A program made the translations under genes and the position numbers. Below are positions 7,515 to 18,100 of a stretch of DNA of 64,000 bases, one piece after another; position 1 is the stretch's first letter, and every line of letters starts with the position of its first letter. The notes under the pieces are model-generated. The model saw nothing but the letters and a program-made list of their open reading frames with translations. It made no database searches and was not told the DNA's origin. Origin of the DNA: Verrucomicrobiota bacterium (lineage in GTDB: Bacteria; Verrucomicrobiota; Verrucomicrobiia; CAIQCK01); assembly GCA_016235595.1 (NCBI GenBank), contig JACRJX010000008.1, positions 169,092-233,091 on the forward strand, in the 5' to 3' direction.

Positions 7515-10500
7515 CTACTCAGCTATTAATGACACCGGCTTGGTTTCCGCGCGGTTGGCGGGATGGTAGTACTCATAGACAACAGCGGGCGGCATGGTGA
7601 CTTTTGCCGCAGTGCGTGGAATGAGCGGGCAGGACAATTCTTTGCTGGTGTCCGCCGCGAGGCGCTCAAGGTAGATGTGCACCCGGTCGCCTGCGCGCTC
7701 GACGCGAGCGATGTCGCGCCGGGCGCGTAGTCCGTCGAGGTCGGGCTCGAAGCCGGCGGGGACACCGATATCCACGATGGCCATCGCGAGGTCGTACGCG
7801 CCGCGGTGGGTGACAGTCACGGTGGCGCGGATGGGCTGGTGAACCTTTGTCTCGAACCGGTCAAAGGCGGCGCTGATGCCGAGTGTGCCTTGCGGTTGCG
7901 CCGGCGCTGAGGGCGAGGAGTAGCTGCCGGTGATCTGGCAACCGATTTCGCCGGTGGGTTCCTGGCGGACTTCGATGCGGTTTGCACCGGGCATCAAACG
8001 CGATGTGAGGTCCACCACGCGCAGCAGGTCTCGGGATTCGGGCTTGATGGCGAGCGTCTCGACCGGCTCACCGTTGAGCAGAACGGTGATTGAGCACGCG
8101 GTTCCATCCGGACGCGCTGATGGATCGGTGCCTTGTAGCAACGCGCGGATAGACAGCACGGTGGACTGCGTGGAAGTCCAATAGCCGTGACCGGACTTGG
8201 CGGCCGAGAGCCACCGGAGCGCACTGTGGAGCGCAGCGGTTTCACCGCCGGCTTTGATCAGTGCCATCGCGGCGAGCGCGGTGGTTTCCTCCTCAAGACC
8301 GCGCCCGGCTGAACCCGTAATGCTGCGCGCGTCGCTGGATGCGGCTGGCCAAGAGAGTGTGTCTTTTGTACCGGACTTCGCGTTCTTGAGAAGGGCCTGA
8401 ACCACTTCGTGGCCCGTGGAGTCCTTCGGGTCAATGGCGAGCAGCGCATTCGCAGCGAGAGCCTGGGCGTAGGGTGAGACCAGCCCGCGGAGTCTTGCGC
8501 AAAGGTATCCGAGCGCGCTGCGAAGCTGAGCTGAGCGGTCGCCGGCCTCAGCGAGCGCCCAGGCGACATACGCCGTGGTTTCGAGGTCACCCGCCTGCCA
8601 GCCGTGATTGCCGGCGGCACTCCAGTGGCCGTCGGGTTTCTGCTGCGCGAGCAGCCATTTCGTTGTGCGCTCGATGACGGCAGGATCGATTGGATGCACT
8701 CTGGCAATGTCTGTGAACTCAAGCACGCCGTAGGCGGAGAGAGCGATGTTGGCTGGCGCCTTGCCATACCAGTCGAAGCCGCCACCGGGCACCTCGAAGG
8801 TAAGCAGACGCTGGTAGCCGTCGCTTAGCCAGCGGCGCGCGCGCTTCTCGATGGTTGGATCGAGGCGGCCCGTGCGTTTGAGGTAAGCGAGCGCGAGCGC
8901 GCTGGGATACGTGCAGGCTGAAGTCTGCTCGAAACAACCGTGCGGCATTTGGAAGATGGATTCAAACCCCTCGACGATCTCGCTGAAGCGGGACGGATGG
9001 AGTTTCACCAACAGTTTTGCCGAGCCCGGCACGGCATCCGCCGGCACGTCAAGATTGAACGCCAGCCGATCTCGCAGGATCGCGTTTTCGGTCCGCGCAA
9101 CCTCCGGGAAGGTCGAGCGCACTTGCACCGGGCGCTCGATGGCGTCGGCCGACTGGCCGCCTCGCGCGGTGACACGGAGCCGATGTTCGCCGGCCCGCGT
9201 GGCGCGAATGGGGAAATGGAGCGAACGCACCGCGCGCGGCCCGATCGTGACCGATTGCGTGCGCGATGCCTCGTCGGCTTCGAACCACGCCGCACGTTCC
9301 AGTGTGACCGTGACCGTCTGCGGCTGGTCGAGATAGTTGAAGCAGACAGCCGGCACCGACACCCGGTCGTTCACGGCCAGCGAGACCGGCAGGTTGAGAT
9401 CCACGAAGAACTCCTGGAACGCCCGCAGTGGCAGGTTGGTCATCCCCAAGCCGCCCGAGGCGCTGATGGCGTCGAGTGAGGCGCGCCAGGTCGTGATCGA
9501 ATCCGCCAGCGCGAAATTGACCTGCGCTCGCCCGGAGTCGTCTGTGATGACATGCGGCTGCCAGACCAGCGTTTCGGGAAAATGATGACGGACGCGCGGC
9601 GCCGCAGGCGGCTGGACGTTGCTGGGATGATAAAATGTCCGCGTTCCCATTGTCGCAACAACGTCCCGAGCCGTAAACGCCGTCGGATCGGCGATGATGG
9701 AATACGCCACTTGTCGCTCACGGGCGTGCTGCATTTGTATTTGAACGAACCAGACGCGCAGCGAGATAATTGCAAGAACGGGCAGCAGATACATCAGGAC
9801 GAATCGCAGCAACGGCCGCGGAGGTTTTTCCGGCGGCAACGGCGCATTCAACGCACGCTCGCTTCGCCAGGCGAAGAATACGATTGCCCCGGCGCTGGCC
9901 AGGGTCAGGAGTAGGAGCAACGCCAGGAGTTGTGACTGCTCCGGCTGATTGATGTTGGTTGCCCATACCACGACCGCAACGGCTAGGGACAGCAGGAGTC
10001 CCGCCTCTGGGAATGGAAGTCTGATCAAGCGATGACTCATGCCGTGGCGCGCTATGACGCGCTGGCAGCAGGCGGCCGAAATGGCCGTGACGACACACGG
10101 TAGAGAAATGAGGAAGAAGAAACATCCCAGAAGCACAAAGGGGCTATAGTGCAACACGTCCCACATAGATCTCGGTATAACGTCGGTAACCACGGCGATC
10201 ATCAGCCCGCGCGCCAGTAGGAATTGAACAGGGAAAACCGGCAGCATCCGCCTTAATGCCTTCGACAATTCTGGCAGGTTGCCAGCGCATGGCGGCGTAC
10301 GAATCCAAAGCCAGACCGGGCAACCCATCATCAGCGCCGCCTCAATAGCCACCGCGCACCACAGGAGTGTTTCGTCATGCACCTGCCAATGCATGCTCAG
10401 CAGCCCTGCTGCCAGATAGAGAACCGCTGGCAGGAAGGTCAGCGCGACGAACATGAGATGTTGACGAATGACTGCGCGAATGCTTTGGCGAACCTCTTCC

Positions 10501-12737
10501 GTCATCTCGAGACGCTCTTCAATGTGCCGGGGATGGCTGGCCCAATGGAAGAAGCGCGCGGTGCCGAAAACGATACCGATATACACGAGAACCAAACCGA
10601 GCGTGATGAAGTAATCTTCGCGCCAGAGTTTTGCCTCGATATACTTGACCAGTCCCGTTGCTGCGTGCAACGGGAACGCTCTATCGCCGTCGTTTTCCCG
10701 ATACGTCTTCTGCGCAACCCCCGCGGCAAGAAAAGCCTCAACGAACCTGGAGTCGCCGCGGGCCAGCAACTCTGCTGGCGACGACAGCAGTGAGAGGGGG
10801 AATGGAGTTATCTTGTCGGACAGCCAGTCGCGCTGAGTCGCTTCTGCGAAGAGTTTCCGTCTTGGGGCCAAGATCTCCTGCACAACACCCACGGTGTCCT
10901 CGCGGTTGGCAAAAACACTCTCGTCCACCACACTCAGTCCGAGCGCCGCTGGCACGCCGCGGCCGTCAGCGTTCACTACTTTAAGATCGAGGCTTGCCTC
11001 TTCGCCGGGGCGGAAGACGGGTTTGACCGGGCGCGCCGCAATCCGCAGATCGGGCGGGGAGGTGACGAAGATTCTTCTGAATGTCGAGGCAGATCCGCGC
11101 CAGCCTGGCCAATCATACCACTGGTATGGCTCCTCCCAGCGGGCTTCCTCTTCCTTCGACACAGCCGCCATCTGCAAGTAATAGCCGCTGAGTTCGACCA
11201 GTCCCGCGAGACCCGCTGGGAGCGTGAACGTGATTTCCGCTCGCTGGTTGTGGAGTTGTGCAGAGCGATTCAAAATACAACGTCCGTCATGCCACACATC
11301 GAGGAATACCATGTGATCTTCCGAAGACATCAGCGTGACGCGAACGGTGTCTCCGGACCGGTACACCGAATGATCCGGTCGCAGCAACACGCCGGGTCTG
11401 GAGTGACAAAAAGGTTCCAGCCTGATCGATCGTCCATGGAATCTGACGTCTCCACCACACCTGATGACGTTCTTGCAAGCTGGCAGGCGCAAGATACCGA
11501 TACCATTCTCGTCCAGTTTCAGAGTCTGGTGGTAGAGTTCAAATTCGCCCGACGCGGGCGTCCCATCGGCATTTTGCGCGATCACAAAAGCAACGTTTTC
11601 GACGCCCAGTACGATCGTTCCGCATTCCGGTGCAAGGGTCAGGCGAACGTCGCCAGTGTTCACCTCCTGCAACCGCAGTGGGATGGTCGTTTGAAATTGC
11701 TGGCCGGCGGAGTCGGTAATCGTCGCAGCCAAGGTCGGTTTTCTTGCGTCGGTCGGCACGGTCGCCGGCAGTGTCAGCTCGAACGTCATGGAACCGTCGG
11801 CACCGGTGCGTCCGGTCGCGCGCCCGAGTTCTCCACCTGGCCCAATGAATGATTGTGCGACAATCCTCACGTCAGCGCCTTCGACCGGCTGTCCAAACAC
11901 ATAACCCGCGTGGATACGCCCGCGCAATGTCTCGCCCGGTTGATAGCAGGACTTCTCGGTGGTCAGCGTGGTTTTGAACTTCGGCAGCACGTAGCGGCTG
12001 ACATTAACGGCACGCTCTGTGGTTGCGCCGGCGACCGCCACCGAGATGCGGTAGTCACCTTCATTCAATTCCGAAGCGAGCGCGAAATCGGCCGACGCGA
12101 TGCCAAAAGCCGAGCCCGCGCGCTGTTCCTTGAAGACCTTGTTCCCTTTGGCATCGAAAACCTCGAACACGAAGCTGGCATCTGGCACTGGTCGCCGGGT
12201 TGCGACGCGGAACGCATAGGCGCGCAAGTGGATTGTCTGGCCGGGTTGGTAGGTTGGTTTGTCCGTGGCAACCACTACGCGCGCGAACGACTCGATGTGC
12301 ACAGACTGCTGGATACGGTCTTCGCCGAGGTGTGAACGCGTCTCGACTGTCAGTTCGCAGTCGCCGGGCGACCAGTCCGGCACGGTGATGGCCAAGTCGT
12401 CAATGGTCCCGCGGGCATTGGTGGTGTAGCTGCCGAGGTTTGCCGCCCTCCCGGCTTTGTCCCTGAGCGACAGTTTGACTTCTGCTCCTGGGATCGCCTC
12501 AAGTTCGAGGCCCTTCCGCGCGCTTGCGCCGTTGCGGACGATCACCCGCAGAGCGATCTGTCCACCCGCAGGCCAGTTTGCTTGACCGGCAACAATCGTC
12601 TCATGTGCTTCTGGATCGTGGATGATGACATGCGCGGAGTATGCGGCGACCACCAAAACAAGAACGCCAAGCAATGCCCGATGCCATCGCTTGCCCGTGC
12701 TAGGAGGAGTCGGATGATCGACTTTGTCCATGGCCAT
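7515..12737 (-). CDS. alpha-2-macroglobulin family protein with an internal eight-helix membrane block
   Basis: A 1740-residue protein. An N-terminal hydrophobic segment (about residues 20-40) is followed by macroglobulin-type beta domains with the usual signatures (DKPTYQPGQTIHLRAYAF near 159-176, CYQPGETLRGR near 264, VFRPGEEASLDLKV near 574). Around residues 708-998 eight hydrophobic helices follow one another. After them comes the A2M domain (LVWQPHVITDDSGRA near 1057) and the thioester domain with CFEQ at 1268-1271, matching the CxEQ thioester motif, and an alpha/alpha toroid. Bacterial A2Ms are periplasmic protease traps that often partner PBP1C; here no PBP1C gene is adjacent. An even number of helices would keep both halves on the periplasmic side. 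The internal membrane block is unusual for the family. Confidence 0.88.
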   Translation of the reverse strand: MAMDKVDHPTPPSTGKRWHRALLGVLVLVVAAYSAHVIIHDPEAHETIVAGQANWPAGGQIALRVIVRNGASARKGLELEAIPGAEVKLSLRDKAGRAANLGSYTTNARGTIDDLAITVPDWSPGDCELTVETRSHLGEDRIQQSVHIESFARVVVATDKPTYQPGQTIHLRAYAFRVATRRPVPDASFVFEVFDAKGNKVFKEQRAGSAFGIASADFALASELNEGDYRISVAVAGATTERAVNVSRYVLPKFKTTLTTEKSCYQPGETLRGRIHAGYVFGQPVEGADVRIVAQSFIGPGGELGRATGRTGADGSMTFELTLPATVPTDARKPTLAATITDSAGQQFQTTIPLRLQEVNTGDVRLTLAPECGTIVLGVENVAFVIAQNADGTPASGEFELYHQTLKLDENGIGILRLPACKNVIRCGGDVRFHGRSIRLEPFCHSRPGVLLRPDHSVYRSGDTVRVTLMSSEDHMVFLDVWHDGRCILNRSAQLHNQRAEITFTLPAGLAGLVELSGYYLQMAAVSKEEEARWEEPYQWYDWPGWRGSASTFRRIFVTSPPDLRIAARPVKPVFRPGEEASLDLKVVNADGRGVPAALGLSVVDESVFANREDTVGVVQEILAPRRKLFAEATQRDWLSDKITPFPLSLLSSPAELLARGDSRFVEAFLAAGVAQKTYRENDGDRAFPLHAATGLVKYIEAKLWREDYFITLGLVLVYIGIVFGTARFFHWASHPRHIEERLEMTEEVRQSIRAVIRQHLMFVALTFLPAVLYLAAGLLSMHWQVHDETLLWCAVAIEAALMMGCPVWLWIRTPPCAGNLPELSKALRRMLPVFPVQFLLARGLMIAVVTDVIPRSMWDVLHYSPFVLLGCFFFLISLPCVVTAISAACCQRVIARHGMSHRLIRLPFPEAGLLLSLAVAVVVWATNINQPEQSQLLALLLLLTLASAGAIVFFAWRSERALNAPLPPEKPPRPLLRFVLMYLLPVLAIISLRVWFVQIQMQHARERQVAYSIIADPTAFTARDVVATMGTRTFYHPSNVQPPAAPRVRHHFPETLVWQPHVITDDSGRAQVNFALADSITTWRASLDAISASGGLGMTNLPLRAFQEFFVDLNLPVSLAVNDRVSVPAVCFNYLDQPQTVTVTLERAAWFEADEASRTQSVTIGPRAVRSLHFPIRATRAGEHRLRVTARGGQSADAIERPVQVRSTFPEVARTENAILRDRLAFNLDVPADAVPGSAKLLVKLHPSRFSEIVEGFESIFQMPHGCFEQTSACTYPSALALAYLKRTGRLDPTIEKRARRWLSDGYQRLLTFEVPGGGFDWYGKAPANIALSAYGVLEFTDIARVHPIDPAVIERTTKWLLAQQKPDGHWSAAGNHGWQAGDLETTAYVAWALAEAGDRSAQLRSALGYLCARLRGLVSPYAQALAANALLAIDPKDSTGHEVVQALLKNAKSGTKDTLSWPAASSDARSITGSAGRGLEEETTALAAMALIKAGGETAALHSALRWLSAAKSGHGYWTSTQSTVLSIRALLQGTDPSARPDGTACSITVLLNGEPVETLAIKPESRDLLRVVDLTSRLMPGANRIEVRQEPTGEIGCQITGSYSSPSAPAQPQGTLGISAAFDRFETKVHQPIRATVTVTHRGAYDLAMAIVDIGVPAGFEPDLDGLRARRDIARVERAGDRVHIYLERLAADTSKELSCPLIPRTAAKVTMPPAVVYEYYHPANRAETKPVSLIAE

Positions 12738-12863
12738 GCGGAGTGCCTGTATATGGCTGGTTCAAAAGAGAAAAGAAAGCGCGAATTTGCGATGACTTCC
12801 GCGCAGTCCGCGGTTCAATTTCCACAATGCACAGTTGGCGGGACAACTCCGCCGGGCTGGCGG

Positions 12864-13892
12864 CTATGTTTTGAGGCCCGTTCCCAGTCGGCGCAGTTGT
12901 TCTACCGACGCCGGGGCCATCGTTCCGTCCTGATAGATGCCGATATTGAATGTCATCGGTCCCTGATGAGCGTTGCAGGCGCGAACGAAGGCAATGACCT
13001 CGTCGTCCGGGTAGAGCGGCTTCGGGATTTCCGTGTCGCGCTTGGTGTGAACCCAGCTTCGGAAGTCCAGACAGGTCCAGCCGAACCATTGCAGACCGTT
13101 GCTGAGGTAGCGGCTCGTCGCCGGGGTCTTGAGGTTGACCAACTCCCCGGCCCAGTAGTCCTGATGAGTGGTGTAGAGATAGGTCTGGGCGACACCGGCG
13201 TTGTAGGTGACCAGGCGGCCCGGGAATCCCGTTTTCGCTGCCACGGTGAGCCGTTCCCACGGAAACTGGAAGCCGGTCATGTTCGTGGTCACTGAATTGT
13301 GCGGGCCTCGCGGATCCAGGGAGTAGGAGCTGTCGAACCACCACGCCTTGACCTTCTCGCCATACCGTTGGCTCATCCACGCCACGATCTCGATCAGGTT
13401 CCCGGCGAGGACGTTCTTGTCCTGTCCATCATAACCGACCGCCTTTCGCCACTCGGGATCGTTTTGTCCGTTGCAGGAGTGATTCCAATACACGAGCAGC
13501 GGCAGACCGTGGGCGGCGAGAGCGTCCGCAAGCTCGCCAATCAAATCCCGCTTGCAAGTTCGGCCGGGCAGCAAGTGGTCGATGACCGGGTGCGGGGCGG
13601 GCAGCATTTGCAGGGCGTGAGCGGCCGTGAACAGAACATAGTCGGCTCCGGCATGCCGAACCTGTTCCACGAACTCCTTCAATTTGAAGGCGTCAACGGC
13701 CCGTTGGAATGGCAAAGGCTCGCCCTGGCGTGGAACGGTCTTGGCCGTCCAATGGACGCCGATCCCGTAACGGCACTTCGCCAGCCAGTCCGTGTTGGCA
13801 CGAGTGTAACCGGCCGTTTCGCTCGCGGTGAGCGGAAGCATCGGCATTCCGAAGCCGGCCAATGCAAGACGTGCAAACTCCCGGCGGTTCAT
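12864..13892 (-). CDS. GH29-like (alpha-L-fucosidase-type) secreted protein
   Basis: A 342-residue protein from the ATG at 13892, which gives a twin-arginine-like leader MNRREFARLALAGFG. A GTG at 13946 overlapping the stop of the upstream gene (GTGA) would add 18 residues and is an alternative. The body resembles the alpha-L-fucosidase catalytic barrel: GIGVHW near the N terminus, AGADYVLFTAAHA, LLVYWNHSC and KAWWFDSSYS, where the Asp in WFDS aligns with the GH29 nucleophile. The common KHHDGF motif is replaced by AAHALQM, so activity may differ. It lies 51 bases downstream of a Gfo/Idh dehydrogenase gene and is probably co-transcribed with it. Confidence 0.65.
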   Translation of the reverse strand: MNRREFARLALAGFGMPMLPLTASETAGYTRANTDWLAKCRYGIGVHWTAKTVPRQGEPLPFQRAVDAFKLKEFVEQVRHAGADYVLFTAAHALQMLPAPHPVIDHLLPGRTCKRDLIGELADALAAHGLPLLVYWNHSCNGQNDPEWRKAVGYDGQDKNVLAGNLIEIVAWMSQRYGEKVKAWWFDSSYSLDPRGPHNSVTTNMTGFQFPWERLTVAAKTGFPGRLVTYNAGVAQTYLYTTHQDYWAGELVNLKTPATSRYLSNGLQWFGWTCLDFRSWVHTKRDTEIPKPLYPDDEVIAFVRACNAHQGPMTFNIGIYQDGTMAPASVEQLRRLGTGLKT

Positions 13893-13942
13893 GGCGGTTA
13901 TCCCGTCACTCAGAGGAACTTTGATTTCTGGCCGCGCCGGCG

Positions 13943-14965
13943 TCACACAGCCACCGGCTTGCCCGTCATCGCGGACTTGCCTTCGGCGAGGGTCAGCTTC
14001 AGGCCGTTGCGGGAGCTGGCAGGCGTCAGGAGATTCTTCGGCGCTTTGCCGTCCACGACGTCCACGGCATGGCGCAGTTCCGCCACGTAACCGTCCTCAT
14101 AGCCGGAGAGATCCACCTTCTCCGAGGTGCCATCGGGTTTCCACAGGGTGAGCGGGAAGCCCATGCGCGAGTTGAACTGGAGCGTGCCGTTCTCGAAGTA
14201 GAAATCGTAGCCGTGCTCGAAGCACAGACCCTTGGTCGCCACCGCGCCGCCCTGGGCTGTGACAACCGGGCCTTTCGGGCCGAACGAATATTCTGTGACG
14301 ACGTAGGTGACGACGCCGTTGGCGACGATGCCCTGGCTGCTCACGCGCTTTGGCATGCCGATGGCGTGGACGATGAAATCGGAGTCGTGGATGTGGAGGT
14401 CAATCAGCGGCCCACCGCTGGCCTTGGCCGACTTGAGCCAGTCGCCCACGAGCCAGTCGGGCTGCGAGATGATGCGCCGGAGATGCGCGCCTTTCAGTTT
14501 GCCATAGCGGCCATCGGCGACGCACTCGGAGGCATACTTGAACTCCGGCCAGAAGCGAATGACTTGGGCAAGAAACAGATGGCCCTTGGCCTTCTTGGCA
14601 GCGGCGACCATCGCGTCGGCGTCCTTCAACGCGGCGGAGATGGGCTTCTCGCAGATGACGTGTTTGCCAGCCTGCAACGCGCGGATGGTCACGTCGCGGT
14701 GAGCGCCGGTCGGCAGGCAGATGTCCACGAACTGCACGTTCGGGTCGGCCAACAGTTTGTCCACTTCCTTGTAAGTGGCGATGCCGGTGAGGTCCTGCAC
14801 GCCGCCGGAGTCGCCGATGTTGCCCTTGATATCGCGCCAGTCGCCGGTGAGCCGTTTGTCGATGCCGTCGCAGACGGCGACAACGCGCGCGTTCTGGATG
14901 TTCTTGTAGCCTTTGAAATGGGTGACGCCCATGAAACCGAGTCCGATGAGTCCGACGTTGACCAT
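13943..14965 (-). CDS. Gfo/Idh/MocA family oxidoreductase
   Basis: A 340-residue cytoplasmic NAD(P)-dependent dehydrogenase. The Rossmann motif GLIGLGFMG is at residues 5-13, VCEKPIS contains the catalytic-site Lys, and DLHIHDSDF is the conserved His/Asp region in the C-terminal domain. Family members oxidise or epimerise sugars and inositols. It has no signal peptide and precedes the GH29-like gene, suggesting that it processes the sugar released by that enzyme. No ribosome-binding site stronger than AGGAGA (about 6 bases before ATG) is needed; that one is clear. Confidence 0.9.
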   Translation of the reverse strand: MVNVGLIGLGFMGVTHFKGYKNIQNARVVAVCDGIDKRLTGDWRDIKGNIGDSGGVQDLTGIATYKEVDKLLADPNVQFVDICLPTGAHRDVTIRALQAGKHVICEKPISAALKDADAMVAAAKKAKGHLFLAQVIRFWPEFKYASECVADGRYGKLKGAHLRRIISQPDWLVGDWLKSAKASGGPLIDLHIHDSDFIVHAIGMPKRVSSQGIVANGVVTYVVTEYSFGPKGPVVTAQGGAVATKGLCFEHGYDFYFENGTLQFNSRMGFPLTLWKPDGTSEKVDLSGYEDGYVAELRHAVDVVDGKAPKNLLTPASSRNGLKLTLAEGKSAMTGKPVAV

Positions 14966-15103
14966 GTTATCTCCTGTGTTTGTGGTGGAAGGTTTGTGTT
15001 GTCGAAAAGTCGCGCCGCTTATATCAGAGCGGCGTTCGCTTGTCAGGCGGAGAAATTGGCCGGAAATCTCCAGGAGCTTCCGGCTTCGCGGCGAATGCCT
15101 GCC

Positions 15104-18100
15104 TCACGGTAACCGCTCCTCCATGTCGCGCAACAACGCAGCGTCCCATTCGGCCGCCTGGATCCAAGTGCGGACCTTCATGTCGTCGGGCGTGGCGCGC
15201 ATCACGGGCGCGGTGTTCGGGTCGGTGCGGTTCCAGAGTTTCGTGTAAACGTGCTCCATGTAGCGCAACGCCAATTGCCGCCAGAAATCGCCCTCGCCGC
15301 TGGGTTCCGCGATCCGCATCAACGAAGCGGCGGCCATGAAGCGGCACCATGTAAAGGCCGAGAACTTCAAGGCACCGCTGGTCTGGCGGTCGTCAAGATC
15401 AATGGTTGCCAGCGGCGGCCGGCGATCAATCCGACTCGTGCACAACCACCACCGGGCCACCCGCCTCATGCGATCCTGGACGTTGGGCTCGCCGCGGAAG
15501 ACCGGCGTGCCGCAGGCGACGAGGAAATGATACGTGCCCATCCCTTGGTCCGGCAGGTTCCGCTCGTGGAAGGCCTGGCCGCGGCCGATCATGGCAAATC
15601 GGTAAGGCCAACACCCGATCGCCTCTTGTCCCTCCATCCAATGGCGCATTCCCCGGCGGGCCGCGTCCAGCCAGGACTCCGGCGGGTGACGGCCCCGTTT
15701 GTCCAGCGCATGGTGGGCCCGGGCAAGCGCCATCGCGCCCAGCGCATTGGAGTTCTGGCAGTCCCACGTTGTGCCTTCGTGGTGCTGGAACTTGCCCGGT
15801 TGGAACTCGCTGGCCGCCACCCAACGGGCGGCCAATTCGAGCCGGCGGAGGTCTTGTTCCGAAGGCTCCAGGCCGAGTTCGAACGTCTTGACCAGGTGGT
15901 TGATCGCGATGCACGTTTCGACGCCGTTCACATCGGGAAGCTTGTCGCCCAATCGCCGGAACGACGGGACCATTTGGCAAAGGCCGCCGTATTGATTGCG
16001 ATTGGCCGGGTCTTCGGCGTGCTGGCCTTTGAGGGCGTAAGCTCGCGCCGCCAACGCCCGGCGGCGCCATTGCTCGTCGCCCGTGTCGCGCCAGGCGTGG
16101 GTGAAGCAAACAGCAGCGGCTGCCGCGTCGCGGAAATCGTATTTGTCCTCTTCCGAGTAGATGGCGCCGTAATGCCGGTCACCCGGCTCCATGACCTGCC
16201 GCCGCCGGCACCACTCCTGCAGATCGTTGAACATCGCCCGAAGCTCCTTCTTGCCGAAGCTGTCGCGTCGCAACAACGAGTAGAACTCGCCCCAGGCGTC
16301 CTGGCCCAGAATCTCCCGCTCCTGCACGCGGGTATCGCGCCGATAGCCGGCAAACGGCACGGCCGAGGCACCGGCGCTGGACGCGTCTTCGCTGGCGGGA
16401 TAGACGAGAACCGATTCCAGCGGACCGCCCTCCGCCGCGCCGGGCGCTTTCAGGTAGAGACTCAGCATCCGGTTGTCAATGCGCACCGACGGCAGTTCGG
16501 CGCGCCCGTCACGGACCGGCACTTGCTGAAAACGGCTGCCGTCGAAGCCCACCGCCAACGACGTCGGGTTGCCGCGCGGCAGCAGGGCCACGGCATATTG
16601 GCCCGGCGGCAAGTCCCAACCGTTGACCTCGAAACTGTAAACGTCGTGCCGCTGCCAGTGCTCGAAGGGCAGGTTGTGATAGAACCACGGAAGCTGGGCC
16701 GTGAAATCCGCGCCTGCCAGACGTACGCGTTCGCTTGGCGGCCCCGGCAACAGTTTCTTCTGGCCCGGTTGGTTTTGTGGAAAGTGAGCTACGCTGGCCT
16801 CCGGCCGTTTGGCGTCTGGCGGCATGGCGTCGAGCGCGGCCACGGTGCCTCGGGCCAGTTGGCGGCCGGTCTGAAGGTAGCTTTCCTCAAACGACTCGCA
16901 GCCCTTCTGCCGCACCAACAACAGCGTTTCGATCGTATAAGCCAGCGGCGTGATCCCCGATCGAGGGAGCACGTTGAAGGCAGCCGGGTTCTCCTTCCAT
17001 CTCATCTGCTCGAAGGGAAGGCCAAGTTCGCGGCGCCACGTGCCCAGCAGCGCCTCACTGCCTGGGCCTGGCGGGCCGAACGCTTCCAGCGCCGTCCGAT
17101 GCCGACCGTTGTGCAGGCTCGCGAAGAACACTGCCCGCCACTCGGCCAACAGCGGCCACAAGGCCTTCACCTCCGGCAATCGCCGGTCATGCCAACCTTG
17201 AGAGACATTGTCGCCCACCCCTTCGGTCAGCGCGCGCGGCAGGTTGTAATACGTCGAGCCATAATAAACGCCGTCCACGTTCATGATCGGCACGAAATAG
17301 AATACGTAGCGGTCGAGCCATTCGCGGTGGGCCAGCACCTCTTGCATCCATCCTTCGCAGGCATAAATGCCCGCCACCTCGGCGCTGTGCTCGCCGGCAA
17401 TGACCACGACGTTCTGCCGCTGCGGGTCATCGCCGGGCTTGGCAATCCGCGCTGCGCGGATCGGATATCCGTGCGAGCGACTGTGCCGGCTTTGGCCGAC
17501 GGTGATCGAGCGGACTAACTCCGGATGGGCTGCCGCCAGCCGGTCCAACAGTTCATCGCGGCGCTGGAGCGTGTAAGGAGTCGGCACCGCGAACCACATC
17601 TGCGGCGCGGTCAGGCGCAGCCGGTAACGCACGCCATAGGGCACATGCTCACGGTCGCCATAGTGAGCGTCAAGCTTAGCGCAGCCGGTCGGCGTGAAAG
17701 GCACGATCTCCATCTGCTGCGGCTCCATCGCGATCCACTTTCGGCCATCGGTGGACCATACCGTGGCGCTCTCGTGAAACACGGTCCGCCCGGCGTGGTT
17801 GAAATCAGCCACCTCCAGCGTAATCGTCCGGCCGACCGCCTGCGGGCACTCGATCTTGAAGTAGAACCGCCAGGCATAAGGTTCGAGGCCGACTCGGGCG
17901 CGGAACCGGTAGTGGTCCGGGCCAACCTTGGAGAAGGCATGCCCGTTGCCGCAGTGAATGGTGCTATCGAAGGTTATTCCATCAATGCAGATGCGCTGGC
18001 CGCCGGGTTTCCACGGTGCATCGGCGGCGGTCGCTGCCTGCACGCAGACAGCCGTAATGACCCAGGCAAGCCACGCGGCCATCCTTCCGCACGTCTGGAT

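Noticed and set aside
15251..17518. 755-residue open frame antisense to the M14 fusion gene
   Set aside because: Arg/His/Pro-rich composition typical of a high-GC frame shadow; the sense frame has a complete zinc site.
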